Source: Bacteroidota bacterium | GTDB taxonomy: Bacteria; Bacteroidota; Bacteroidia; Cytophagales; Cyclobacteriaceae | NCBI GenBank assembly: GCA_027593175.1 | Contig: JAQCJI010000022.1 | Coordinates: forward strand, 1 to 32,198 | Direction of reading: 5' to 3' | DNA: 32,198 nt | Shown here: positions 23,231-31,373 of the stretch, in pieces | How positions within the stretch are numbered: the first letter of the stretch is position 1 | Layout of the letters: each line of letters opens with the position of its first letter | Made by a program: the position numbers and the translations under genes | The notes under the pieces: generated by a model | Database searches by the model: none | What the model saw: only the letters and a program-made list of their open reading frames with translations | Told to the model about the DNA's origin: nothing

Positions 23231-24196
23231 ATGATTTGGGCATACCCGGATATCAAACTTACGCTCCTTGTCGCTGGAATTTTTATCCTGCTGTATCTGC
23301 TGTACCTAAGCAGATTTTGGTCCATCAACAGGAAGTTGAAGGTAGAAAAGCAGCGTCTTTTCACCAAATTGTTCATTCGCTCCGTCTACTTTATCTTGTC
23401 ATTAATCGCCTTTGCAGGTCCTTCCATTGGAGATTCTTTCAAAGAAGTTAAAGAAGAAGGCAAGGACATTTTCATTGCAGTCGACCTTTCACAATCCATG
23501 ATTGCGACTGACATTGCTCCTACGAGGCTGCAACGGATTCAGTTTGAATTAAAGGAATGGCTAAAATCCTTTCCTTCCGACCGAGTTGGACTGATTATTT
23601 TTTCCACTGAATCTTTTCTTCAGTTACCCCTTACCTACGATCAAGCAGTGGCCAATCTATACATTGATGGTCTTTCCATTGGATTGGTACCCAATTTGGG
23701 TACCGACCTTAGTACTCCACTTCGGATGGCATTAGAACGTTTCCAAAATGACCAGAGTCAGGAAAAAAAATCTCGTTCTGTGGTATTGATATCTGATGGG
23801 GAACATTTTGGCGAAGACTTAGATGGGATTGCAGAGGAATTGGTTGACCAAGGGATCAAAGTCTTTTCTGTAGGTATAGGAACAGAAAGAGGTGGGGAAA
23901 TGGCTCGTGGCAACGGGCTTGTAATGGACCCTGACACAGGAAAACCAGCTTTAACCAAGTTAAATCGAGAGCCTTTACAATTTATCGCTTCAGAAACAGG
24001 TGGGCAATACTTTGAGATCTCAGACCAAACCCAAGAAATGGGAGGCCTGATTTCTGCGATTGAAAACTTGGAAGGTGGCTTCTCCACTACCCGCATGGTG
24101 GAAGCTAGTTCAAACAAGTATTTTTACTTCCTTTTGGCCGCCCTTGCACTAGCTTTGGTGGATATGATTTTACCAATTAAAACAATCAAACTCTGA
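23231..24196 (+). CDS. VWA-domain membrane protein (BatA/BatB-like)
   Basis: A 321-residue protein with the Bat architecture: hydrophobic segments at about 10-28 and 48-64, a von Willebrand A domain (about 78-275), and a final membrane segment (about 296-313). The metal-ion-dependent adhesion site is intact: DLSQS at 85-89, the Thr-Asp pair at 158-159 (GTD) and SDG at 188-190. Bat proteins were linked to aerotolerance in Bacteroides and probably assemble an envelope complex. It overlaps the next gene by one base (stop/start TGATG) and begins a three-gene operon. I could not decide between BatA and BatB, since only one VWA gene is present. Confidence 0.9.
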   Translation: MIWAYPDIKLTLLVAGIFILLYLLYLSRFWSINRKLKVEKQRLFTKLFIRSVYFILSLIAFAGPSIGDSFKEVKEEGKDIFIAVDLSQSMIATDIAPTRLQRIQFELKEWLKSFPSDRVGLIIFSTESFLQLPLTYDQAVANLYIDGLSIGLVPNLGTDLSTPLRMALERFQNDQSQEKKSRSVVLISDGEHFGEDLDGIAEELVDQGIKVFSVGIGTERGGEMARGNGLVMDPDTGKPALTKLNREPLQFIASETGGQYFEISDQTQEMGGLISAIENLEGGFSTTRMVEASSNKYFYFLLAALALALVDMILPIKTIKL

Positions 24197-24840
24197 TGAG
24201 CTGGATCAAAGGGATCTTCCTAGTTTTATTGTTTCTACCGGCCTCCTGGACGCGGGTAAGCCGCTTGAATGCAGCAATCGATCAAGCTGCTGCAAGCTAT
24301 GCCGCTAAAGAATATGCGCAAGCTATCAAAGATCACCAGATTCTTGTAGAAGCGTTTCAACTGGTATCCGAGTACTTAGATTTTAACTTAGGCCTCAGCT
24401 ATAAATACGCGAAACAGCCTGAAGAAGCCACTGCAAACTTTGATAAAGCCAGCCAAAGCACAGACAAACTCCTGGCCTCTTTTGCCTTCAACCAAGGCGG
24501 AGTGGTATTGGGAGACAAAAAGGACTACCAAGCTGCTTTAAGTAAATTTCAATCGGCATTGATTCAAAATCCATTGAATGAGGAGGCTAGATACAACTAC
24601 GAGTTGCTTGCTCGGTGGCTAAAAAGAGATGAGGAGCGGAAGAATAAAGATGAAAACACTCCTGAACCTTCGGAATTTGCCAAACGAAAAAAGGCAGAGG
24701 CGGATCGATTGGTGGAACAATTCCGGTTCAAAGAAGCGTTAACACTTTTGGAGGCAGCTCTTGCTCAGGATGAGACGGTAGCCGCTTATCAAGAATTTAT
24801 GACAAGCTTAAAAGACGTAGTCGAAATAAATGAAAACTAA
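24196..24840 (+). CDS. TPR-repeat protein of the Bat-like operon
   Basis: A 214-residue protein with an N-terminal hydrophobic segment (about 1-18) and helical tetratricopeptide-type repeats. The clearest are AAASYAAKEYAQAIKDHQIL (about 31-50), FAFNQGGVVLGDKKDYQAALSKFQSAL to NPLNEEARYNYELLAR (about 96-138) and a last one near VEQFRFKEALTLLEAALAQ (about 173-191). A charged linker at 140-165 separates the last unit. In Bat operons this position is held by the TPR protein BatC; this one lacks BatC's Gln-rich tail, which appears instead in the next gene. The next gene starts 11 bases before this stop, so translation is probably coupled. Confidence 0.85.
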   Translation: MSWIKGIFLVLLFLPASWTRVSRLNAAIDQAAASYAAKEYAQAIKDHQILVEAFQLVSEYLDFNLGLSYKYAKQPEEATANFDKASQSTDKLLASFAFNQGGVVLGDKKDYQAALSKFQSALIQNPLNEEARYNYELLARWLKRDEERKNKDENTPEPSEFAKRKKAEADRLVEQFRFKEALTLLEAALAQDETVAAYQEFMTSLKDVVEINEN

Positions 24841-25441
24841 ATATCACATATTCTTTGGATTGGCTTTTTTGCTGCTTTTCGCAGGAAAGGCACAGGCCCA
24901 GAACGCAGGAGAATTTTTCAATCGTGCGGCACGCTCCTATGTGAAAACAGCCAAAGAGCAAGCCCTTAAAGAGGTAAATGATGGATTAGCAAAGTATCCA
25001 AACGATGCCAAATTGAAGGCCTTAAAAGAAAAGTTGAATCAAGATCAGGAGGAAGAGCAGCAGGAACAAAACCAAGAGCAGCAGCAGCAAAACCAACAAA
25101 ATCAAGAGCAAAAAGATCCCTCACAAAAGGAAGATTCAAAGTCGGATCAAAAAGACGGGGAACAGACCAATGAAGATAAGGCCAAGGAAGGGCAAAAGGG
25201 AGAAAATCCCTCTCAGCAAAGCGAGGAGGCCGGGCAAAACGGGAACAACCAGATGGATGCTAACCTGGCCGATCGCCAGAAAAAAATAGAGGCCATGCGC
25301 GAAAAATTGAAAGGGATGAATTTATCTCCTGAACAAGCCTCACAAATTTTGGAATCACTTAATGCAGCGGAACTACGGTATATCCAAGAAAATAAAAAGA
25401 AAGCGACGCAACGCCCTAAAAAAGGATTGCCTGATTGGTAA
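24830..25441 (+). CDS. Secreted Gln/Glu-rich protein, BatC C-terminal-like
   Basis: A 203-residue exported protein: signal peptide about 1-23 (ending GKAQAQ), one short TPR-like helix pair (about 27-69), then a very polar stretch (71-141) made largely of Gln, Glu, Asn, Lys and Asp. The C-terminal part (145-203) is helical, with MSPEQ-like LSPEQASQILESLNAAELRYI and a basic RPKKGLPDW tail. The combination of a Gln-rich stretch followed by this type of motif resembles the tail of BatC. The gene overlaps the TPR gene by 11 bases. The low-complexity segment is probably a flexible periplasmic linker. Function is inferred from context only. Confidence 0.82.
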   Translation: MKTKYHIFFGLAFLLLFAGKAQAQNAGEFFNRAARSYVKTAKEQALKEVNDGLAKYPNDAKLKALKEKLNQDQEEEQQEQNQEQQQQNQQNQEQKDPSQKEDSKSDQKDGEQTNEDKAKEGQKGENPSQQSEEAGQNGNNQMDANLADRQKKIEAMREKLKGMNLSPEQASQILESLNAAELRYIQENKKKATQRPKKGLPDW

Positions 25442-25481
25442 TTCCTTAGGCTTGTTCAACTTCACCTAAACCCATTTAGAG

Positions 25482-26663
25482 ATGAATAAAGAAGTTTATA
25501 TCCTTACCGCAGTGCGTACTCCCCTTGGGAGCTTTGGAGGGAAACTGAGTGGCTTGACAGCTACTGAATTAGGAAGTATTGCCATCAAGGGCGCCTTGGC
25601 CAAGTCAGGGGTTCCCGTGGAAGCGGTCAATGAAGTGTTTATGGGCAACGTGCTTTCTGCCAATTTGGGACAAGCACCCGCTCGTCAAGCCTCCATCGGC
25701 GCAGGTATTGGCTACCAAGTACCCTGTACTACCATCAACAAAGTTTGTGCTTCAGGCATGAAAGCTGTGATGCTCGGGGCGCAGTCCATCGAATTAGGCA
25801 TCAACGAGGTGGTGGTTGCTGGAGGAATGGAAAGCATGTCCAATGTCCCCTACTACATTCCGAAAGCACGCTTTGGCTACAAATATGGAAATGCTGAGCT
25901 GTGTGATGGACTAGTTCGAGATGGCCTTTTTGAGGTGTATTACAAGTTTCCCATGGGCAACTGTGCTGAAAATACTGCCAAGGAAATGCAGATCAGCCGT
26001 GCCGAGCAAGATGCCTATGCCATTCAATCTTACCAAAGGTCTGCAGCCGCTTGGGAAGCAGGAATGTTTGCAGATGAAATCGTACCTGTAGAACTCCAAG
26101 GTAGAAAGGGAGAATCGATTTTAATTACCGAAGACGAGGAATACAAAAATGTAGTATTTGAAAAAATACCTTCACTAAAGCCCGTTTTTGATCCAAATGG
26201 AACTGTGACTGCAGCCAATGCGTCGACCATGAATGATGGTGCCTCGGCCTTGGTCTTGGTGAGCAAGGAAGTAGTCGAAAAATATGGCCTCAAGCCAATC
26301 GCCAAAATTAGAGGATATGCCGATGCAGCTACCGATCCACTTTGGTTTACGACTGCACCGGCCTTGGCTATTCCTAAAGCCTTGACCCATGCGGGGGTAA
26401 CTGCTGAAGAAGTTTCCTACTACGAGATCAACGAGGCCTTCGCAGCGGTGGCGCTTGCCAACCAGCGGGAACTAAACCTAGACAACGATCGCTTGAATGT
26501 ATTCGGAGGTGCGGTCGCCTTAGGCCATCCCCTAGGTGCTTCAGGAGCAAGAATAATTAGCACCTTGTGCTCCGTACTTCACAAAAAGGGCGGAGAAATT
26601 GGCGTAGCAGGCATCTGTAATGGCGGCGGCGGCGCGGCGGCGATCGTGATTGAGAAAATGTAG
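25482..26663 (+). CDS. Acetyl-CoA C-acyltransferase (thiolase)
   Basis: Condenses or cleaves acyl-CoA at the beta-keto position. The catalytic residues are all present: Cys89 in NKVCASGMKAV, His349 in LGHPLGASG and Cys379 in GICNGGGGAA. The 393-residue length matches biosynthetic-type acetyl-CoA acetyltransferases (PhaA/AtoB/Thl) better than long-chain thiolases, as does the NEAFAA loop. No 3-hydroxyacyl-CoA dehydrogenase or PHB genes are adjacent, so the role (acetoacetyl-CoA formation, leucine or fatty-acid breakdown) is undecided. It is 40 bp after the Bat-like operon with no clear promoter, so read-through is possible. No classical terminator follows; the intergenic repeat does. Confidence 0.95.
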   Translation: MNKEVYILTAVRTPLGSFGGKLSGLTATELGSIAIKGALAKSGVPVEAVNEVFMGNVLSANLGQAPARQASIGAGIGYQVPCTTINKVCASGMKAVMLGAQSIELGINEVVVAGGMESMSNVPYYIPKARFGYKYGNAELCDGLVRDGLFEVYYKFPMGNCAENTAKEMQISRAEQDAYAIQSYQRSAAAWEAGMFADEIVPVELQGRKGESILITEDEEYKNVVFEKIPSLKPVFDPNGTVTAANASTMNDGASALVLVSKEVVEKYGLKPIAKIRGYADAATDPLWFTTAPALAIPKALTHAGVTAEEVSYYEINEAFAAVALANQRELNLDNDRLNVFGGAVALGHPLGASGARIISTLCSVLHKKGGEIGVAGICNGGGGAAAIVIEKM

Positions 26664-26712
26664 GTCTTAATTCACGATAAGGTTCAAAAACACTAAGTAA
26701 AAGTTACCCTTA

Positions 26713-26799
26713 TCCTTAGCTTCTCAGCGTCCTGCATGCGGCAGGCAGGCTTTGCGATATGTATTCTTTTTTCACGCAAAGGCGCAGAGGCGCGAAGAG
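26713..26799. repeat. Nested intergenic inverted repeat (Bacteroidota CGCAAAG-type)
   Basis: The right arm (26772-26797) reads TCACGCAAAGGCGCAGAGGC and on, the well-known CGCAAAG-type intergenic repeat of this phylum. The left arm (AGCTTCTCAGCGTC at 26719-26732, then CTTTGCG at 26750-26756) is its imperfect inverted copy. The left arm is interrupted by a GC-rich insert at about 26731-26749 that contains its own hairpin, CCTGC ATGCG GCAGG. The element lies between the converging thiolase and apbE genes and ends at the apbE stop codon. Confidence 0.7.
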
Positions 26800-27816
26800 T
26801 TAATTTTTGGATGGCTGGAGTTCCTTGGGAAAGCCCGACGTAAATTCCATACGAAGCCGGTCTTTTTCGGCCAACACAAACATTGCTTCTACATCAGGGA
26901 GGCTTTCGGCCAGTATCTTAGCTTGCTCTGGTCCCATAGCCATAAAGGCGGTGGCCAAAGCATCAGCTTGCGTGGCAGAGGTAGCCAAGACCGATACAGA
27001 CACCATCGAATGGCTCACAGGAAACCCTGTTTTCGGGTCAATCAAATGGGAACGGCGATTGCCCTGCTCATCGATGTAAAATTTACGGTAGTTGCCTGAG
27101 CTACTCAAAGCCAATCCATTTAGCGTAACCTTGGTGAGCATGGTGTTCGTCACTCCCAATTCTGCCTGCGCAGGATCTTCGATGCCAATTGTCCAGGATT
27201 CGCCCTTGGGATTTTGTCCTTTTCCCTTCATCTCCCCTCCGATCTCCACCAAATAGTCCGTAACACCTGCTTGGTCCAATACCGCTGCAAGTTTATCAAT
27301 GGCATAGCCCTCGCCTAAACCTGTAATATCTAATTTTACGCCTTCTTCGGCTGCAAAATAGCCAGAATCTGTCATGATAAGCTTAGATTCGAAGCCTACC
27401 AACGCCTTTAACTCCGCCACCTTTGCGCTATCCATTTGCTCCCGCTGTTCAAAAGAAAAGCCCCATGCCTTTAGCAAGGGAAAAAGGGTGGGCTCGAAAT
27501 AGCGTTCACTTTGCATATGGTACTTCTTACACGAATCCAGCATGTCACGAAAGGTGAAGGATGGATTTATCAAAATTCCGGTAGCATTGAAGTCTGAAAC
27601 CTCTGATTCCTGGATATAGGAGTTAGAGGCGCTGTTAATAAGCTCAAAAACAGAATCAAACTTGACTTGGTAATCTTGAGAGGCATCCCCTACCTGAATG
27701 CGGTAATAGGTTCCAAAAATCTCCCCCTCATAATTTTTAAAAGTAACTTCTGGCTTGGATGCACAGGACGCAAGGACAATTAGTACAATTAAAGCAAGAA
27801 AACGAGCATAAAGCAT
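26800..27816 (-). CDS. apbE: FAD:protein FMN transferase (ApbE), lipoprotein
   Basis: Attaches FMN covalently to Thr/Ser of flavoproteins such as NqrB, NqrC and RnfG on the outer face of the inner membrane. A lipobox (VLASC) gives lipidation at about Cys18. The ApbE domain fills residues 30-330: GTYYRIQVGD, the FAD-binding region LDITGLGEGYAIDKLAAVL, VEIGGEMKGKG, the SSSGNYRKFY loop and HLIDPKTGFPV, with the metal-linked SATQADALATAFMAMG. At 338 residues it is normal length. A good promoter lies just upstream. No nqr or rnf genes are in this window. The stop codon directly adjoins the intergenic repeat. Confidence 0.95.
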   Translation of the reverse strand: MLYARFLALIVLIVLASCASKPEVTFKNYEGEIFGTYYRIQVGDASQDYQVKFDSVFELINSASNSYIQESEVSDFNATGILINPSFTFRDMLDSCKKYHMQSERYFEPTLFPLLKAWGFSFEQREQMDSAKVAELKALVGFESKLIMTDSGYFAAEEGVKLDITGLGEGYAIDKLAAVLDQAGVTDYLVEIGGEMKGKGQNPKGESWTIGIEDPAQAELGVTNTMLTKVTLNGLALSSSGNYRKFYIDEQGNRRSHLIDPKTGFPVSHSMVSVSVLATSATQADALATAFMAMGPEQAKILAESLPDVEAMFVLAEKDRLRMEFTSGFPKELQPSKN

Positions 27817-27838
27817 ATAGAATATCAGTTTGAAGCCT

Positions 27839-27870
27839 CAAAGTTAGCCCATCTCAACTAAATACGGCAA
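27839..27870 (-). promoter_or_regulatory. Promoter of apbE
   Basis: Minus-strand TTG (27870-27868), 21-base spacer, TAACTTTG (27846-27839), an exact TAnnTTTG match that is identical to the -7 element of the TonB receptor promoter. Transcription would start near 27834, about 18 bases before the ATG. Confidence 0.6.
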
Positions 27871-27969
27871 GGGATGTGGACTTGAATTTGCTTCTTTGTA
27901 ATTTCCCATCACAGAAGCCCAATACCCTCTAGAATACTGGGGTATGTATTCTTACGCTGGTCATTCCCC

Positions 27970-29058
27970 ATGCTCAAATCTATATTCTTTCCCTTAATTT
28001 TCGGTTTAATATCATTTTTGACCTTTGGTCAAGATACGCTACGTACCTACCATGCTGAAGATACGCTGAAAGTCAAAGAAGTCGTTTTACTCGTCAATGG
28101 CAAAGCAAATGGACCTGTCAAGCGTTACGATTTGGAAGGACGATTGGTCGTGATTGGCAGCCTCAAAAATGACCAACGTCATGGGACATTCTACGATTTG
28201 GATCCGGAAACAGGAGATACACTTCGGCAACTGATCTTTCAAAATAACCAACGCGAAGGGGAAGCCTTGTCCTTCTACTCCGATGGTACCCTGCGTCAGC
28301 GCTCCAAATTCCTTGCCAACCAACTAGAAGGTGAGGTCTTTTCCTATTTTGAAGACGGTACCCTTTTCGAAAAGACCCCTTTCAAAGCCAACAAACCCGA
28401 AGGAACCTCTCTTCGCTACAATCCAAACGGATCTATCCAATCCAAAATAGGATATTTAGCAGGCCAGTTTCACGGCATCCGCGAAGAATACAACGAGTCA
28501 AATACCCTGCAATACCAAGGTAATTACGAGCGAGGAGTCCTGAATGGCAAGGAAGAAAGCTTCTTTCCGGATGGAACATTGCGCTCACGGTTATTTTTCA
28601 GCTATGGAAACCTGGATGGCCCCTACCTACTCCACCATCCGAATGGGCAACCTGAACGGGTAGGCACCTACAAAAAAGGAGCGCCCGACGGAGATCTCCT
28701 CAGCTATTATCCGGGAGGTGCGCCCAAACAAAAAACAACCTTCGCTAAAGGAATTCCCATCACTCCAAGTAACAGCTACTACGAATCAGGTAGCCTGCAG
28801 CAGCAGGAGTTTTATTCCAAAAAAGGAGAAAAAATCAAGGAGGAAAACTACTACCCTTCCGGGCAACTCTCCTCCAGTATCCCCTTCCTCAATGACTTGG
28901 AAGAAGGAGAAGCGATACTTTATTACGAAATAGGTAAACTTATGGAAATTAGACGATTTAGTAAAGGTAAATTAAATGGAGTTCGAGAGTTCTATAATAT
29001 GAATGGGGTCCTAGAACGAACGGAAATCTACGAACTTGGAAATAAAATCAATAAATAA
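27970..29058 (+). CDS. Secreted YwqK/MORN-like repeat protein
   Basis: A 362-residue exported protein with a signal peptide (about 1-20, ending TFGQ) followed by roughly a dozen degenerate repeats of about 23 residues. The consensus is near G-x-x-E-x-x-Y-Y-P-N-G-x-L-x-x-x-x-x-Y-x-x-G-x-x-x-G; examples are EGEALSFYSDGTLRQRSKF, EGEVFSYFEDGTLFEK and NGKEESFFPDGTLRSR. These are MORN-variant repeats, often labelled 'YwqK antitoxin'; nothing here suggests a toxin-antitoxin pair. The signal peptide implies a periplasmic or surface scaffold. Upstream, at 27922-27945, the inverted repeat ATACCC-N12-GGGTAT may be a regulatory site. No exact -7 element was found. Function unknown. Confidence 0.87.
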   Translation: MLKSIFFPLIFGLISFLTFGQDTLRTYHAEDTLKVKEVVLLVNGKANGPVKRYDLEGRLVVIGSLKNDQRHGTFYDLDPETGDTLRQLIFQNNQREGEALSFYSDGTLRQRSKFLANQLEGEVFSYFEDGTLFEKTPFKANKPEGTSLRYNPNGSIQSKIGYLAGQFHGIREEYNESNTLQYQGNYERGVLNGKEESFFPDGTLRSRLFFSYGNLDGPYLLHHPNGQPERVGTYKKGAPDGDLLSYYPGGAPKQKTTFAKGIPITPSNSYYESGSLQQQEFYSKKGEKIKEENYYPSGQLSSSIPFLNDLEEGEAILYYEIGKLMEIRRFSKGKLNGVREFYNMNGVLERTEIYELGNKINK

Positions 29059-29066
29059 CGGGCAAG

Positions 29067-29100
29067 TTCACCGCTAGCCAAATCGATTTTTCTATTTTTG
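29067..29100 (+). promoter_or_regulatory. Promoter of the purC operon
   Basis: TATTTTTG (29093-29100) matches TAnnTTTG exactly and is preceded, after 23 bases, by a weak TTC at 29067-29069. Transcription would start near 29107, about ten bases before the purC ATG. Confidence 0.55.
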
Positions 29101-29116
29101 CCCAAACGAATTCTTC

Positions 29117-30058
29117 ATGAGTAAAGCCATCAAAGAAACTCATTTTTCCTTTCCTGGACAGAAAGGCTTTTACAAAGGTAAAGTACGGGATGTGTACATG
29201 TTTGATAAGGAGCTGGTAGTCATCGCATCCGATCGGATCTCTGCCTTCGACGTGGTCCTCCCACGAGCCATCCCCTACAAGGGTCAAGTACTGAATCAAA
29301 TCGCTGCAGGCTTCCTTAAAGCCACTGCAGATTTGGTACCCAACTGGGTGACTGCCACTCCTGATCCAAGCGTGACCATTGGCAAGCGCTGTGAGCCCTT
29401 CAAGGTGGAAATGGTGATCCGTGGCTACCTCGCAGGACATGCTGCTCGGGAATATGCCTTAGGGAAGCGAATAATTTGTAGCGTCCCCATGCCTGAGGGA
29501 TTAAAAGAAAACGATGAATTCCCTACCCCAATCATCACCCCGACCACCAAAGCCTCCGAAGGCCATGATGAGGACATCTCCAGAGAAGCCATTTTAGCCA
29601 AGGCGATTGTCTCAGAAGAGGATTACCTAGTTTTAGAAAAATACACCCGAGCGCTCTTCCAACGTGGTCAAGCGATGGCGAAGGAAAAGGGATTGATCCT
29701 AGTGGACACCAAGTATGAATTTGGCAAAGCTGATGGAAAAATCTACCTCATCGATGAAATCCACACACCAGACTCTTCCCGATACTTCTATGCCGAAGGC
29801 TACGAAGAAAACCAAAAGCAGGGATTAGCTCAAAAACAATTGTCTAAAGAATTTGTACGTCAATGGCTGATTGCCAATGGCTTCCAGGGAAAAGAAGGTC
29901 AGAGTTTGCCAGAAATGAGCGATGAACTTGTAGAAAACATTTCAGATCGCTACATTGAGTTGTTTGAAAAGATTACCGGAACAGCCTTTGTTCATGCCGA
30001 AACCGCAGATATTGCCAAGAGAATTGAAAAAAGTATTTTAGATTACCTCTCCAACTAA
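29117..30058 (+). CDS. purC: Phosphoribosylaminoimidazole-succinocarboxamide synthase
   Basis: Step of de novo purine synthesis: ATP-dependent joining of aspartate to CAIR to give SAICAR. Signatures are [10 protein letters not shown] (21-30), [23 protein letters not shown]-like [14 protein letters not shown], and the ATP/metal region [13 protein letters not shown]. At 313 residues it is the longer form found in yeast and many Bacteroidota, rather than the roughly 240-residue E. coli form. It heads a packed rightward operon: STAS-domain gene 8 bp later, RNase Z overlapping that, and the transporter overlapping RNase Z. No other pur genes are adjacent. Confidence 0.97.
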   Translation: MSKAIKETHFSFPGQKGFYKGKVRDVYMFDKELVVIASDRISAFDVVLPRAIPYKGQVLNQIAAGFLKATADLVPNWVTATPDPSVTIGKRCEPFKVEMVIRGYLAGHAAREYALGKRIICSVPMPEGLKENDEFPTPIITPTTKASEGHDEDISREAILAKAIVSEEDYLVLEKYTRALFQRGQAMAKEKGLILVDTKYEFGKADGKIYLIDEIHTPDSSRYFYAEGYEENQKQGLAQKQLSKEFVRQWLIANGFQGKEGQSLPEMSDELVENISDRYIELFEKITGTAFVHAETADIAKRIEKSILDYLSN

Positions 30059-30066
30059 GCACACAC

Positions 30067-30444
30067 ATGAAATATACCATCGATAAAAAAGAGCAATACG
30101 TTGTTTTTTCTCCACTTGAAGAAAAGATTGACTCCTTATTGGCTCCTAAACTAAAGTCTGAACTCTTGACCATTCATGCGGAGGGCTACAGCAATCTCGT
30201 GCTCGACATGAGTCAAGTAAACTATATCGATTCCAGTGGATTGAGCGCCTTATTGGTAGGTGACCGGGAATTTGGCCGCAATGGAGGGATTTTTGTGATC
30301 TCTGGCGTTAGTGACCACGTGATGAAGCTGCTCAAGATCTCCATGCTGGATAAAAAGCTTCGCCTGGTAGCCAACTTGGAAGATGCAGGAGAAGTGGTAT
30401 TTATGCATGAGATTGATGGAGGAGAAGACGAGGAGGGCGCTTGA
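30067..30444 (+). CDS. STAS-domain protein (anti-sigma factor antagonist type)
   Basis: A 125-residue cytoplasmic protein that is essentially one STAS domain, like SpoIIAA/RsbV. The conserved phosphorylation loop is VNYIDSSGLSALL (51-63), with Ser56 or Ser57 as the likely target of a partner kinase. It ends in an acidic tail (GGEDEEG). Family knowledge says such proteins bind and release anti-sigma kinases or act in partner-switching. No RsbW-like kinase, PP2C phosphatase or sigma factor is near, so the partner must be elsewhere. It sits between purC and rnz with an 8-bp gap before it and a TTGA overlap after it, which is an unexpected setting for a regulator. Confidence 0.93.
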   Translation: MKYTIDKKEQYVVFSPLEEKIDSLLAPKLKSELLTIHAEGYSNLVLDMSQVNYIDSSGLSALLVGDREFGRNGGIFVISGVSDHVMKLLKISMLDKKLRLVANLEDAGEVVFMHEIDGGEDEEGA

Positions 30445-31373
30445 GTCCAGAATTTGAAGTTCTCATCCTAGGAAACACCTCTTCCATTCCCATGCATGGA
30501 ACAAATCACACTGCCCAAGTCATTCGATTTGGGCAGGAGTTTTTTTTGCTAGATTGTGGAGAAGGCACGCAGCTCCAATTGCGGAAGTACAAGGCCAGAG
30601 ACTCTAAAATTTCAACCATCTTCATCTCTCATCTTCATGGAGATCATTACCTCGGTTTGATCGGGTTGCTGTCGAGTTACCATCTATCCAAGCGAACCGC
30701 AGCACTCCAAATTTTTGGCCCAAGGGGCCTAAACGAGATCATTACCACTCATTTTAGGTGGAGCAATACCCGCTTGAATTATTCCCTTAAGTTTACCGAA
30801 ACCAGCACCTCTGGTATGGTCCTCTTGCTCGAACATCCTCAATTTCGAGTTTCCAGCTTTCCCTTACAGCACCGTATTCCCACCACGGGCTTCCTAATTG
30901 AAGAAAAAGAAGGTCCGCACTCGCTGATTAAGGAAAAACTCCAAGAGAACCCAATTCCCTTGGCTGCGATTCAATCCTTACAAGAAGGAAAAGATTACGT
31001 AGCCAGTGACGGCAACTCCTACAAGGTGGTCGACTTCTGCCACCCCCATCCTCCGTTGCGGAGCTATGCATTTTGTTCAGATACAGCCTTTAGCCCTGAA
31101 CTAAGGTCCTATTTTGCTGGTGTGGATCTGCTGTACCACGAGTCTACCTTTATGGAAGCTGAACAGCAACGGGCAGCAGAAACCTTCCACAGTACTGCCA
31201 AGCAAGCCGCACATATCGCACAACTCAGTGGCGCAAAAAAATTACTTTTGGGTCACTTTTCTACCCGATATTCTGATTTAAGTGATTTATTAGCTGAAGC
31301 GCAAACCATTTTCCCGAATTCTTGCTTAAGTGAAGAAGGCATTACCTACACCATCCCTACATCCCATGCATAA
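30441..31373 (+). CDS. rnz: Ribonuclease Z (tRNA 3' endonuclease)
   Basis: Metallo-beta-lactamase-fold enzyme that trims the 3' trailer of tRNA precursors. The zinc motif HLHGDH is at 64-69, followed by the family's PLQHRIPTTGF (141-151, with His144), AFCSDTAFSP, YHESTF and the late GHFSTRY histidine. The 310 residues fit the short bacterial homodimeric form. The start is TTG at 30441, overlapping the STAS stop as TTGA; no ATG is available that would keep the first strand, EVLILGN. Its end overlaps the start of the transporter gene by eight bases, linking it to another tRNA-related gene. Confidence 0.95.
   Translation: MSPEFEVLILGNTSSIPMHGTNHTAQVIRFGQEFFLLDCGEGTQLQLRKYKARDSKISTIFISHLHGDHYLGLIGLLSSYHLSKRTAALQIFGPRGLNEIITTHFRWSNTRLNYSLKFTETSTSGMVLLLEHPQFRVSSFPLQHRIPTTGFLIEEKEGPHSLIKEKLQENPIPLAAIQSLQEGKDYVASDGNSYKVVDFCHPHPPLRSYAFCSDTAFSPELRSYFAGVDLLYHESTFMEAEQQRAAETFHSTAKQAAHIAQLSGAKKLLLGHFSTRYSDLSDLLAEAQTIFPNSCLSEEGITYTIPTSHA

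Noticed and set aside
24830-25441. Low-complexity Gln/Glu-rich stretch as a non-coding repeat or assembly artefact
   Set aside because: It is in frame, between a signal peptide and a structured C-terminus, and overlaps the previous gene in an operon; similar linkers occur in Bat proteins.
26752-27099. Rightward frame of 115 codons starting in the intergenic repeat
   Set aside because: It begins with the translated CGCAAAG repeat and then runs antisense through apbE, whose lipobox and catalytic motifs are unmistakable.
27970-29058. Toxin-antitoxin system suggested by the YwqK family name
   Set aside because: No toxin gene is adjacent and the protein carries a secretion signal.
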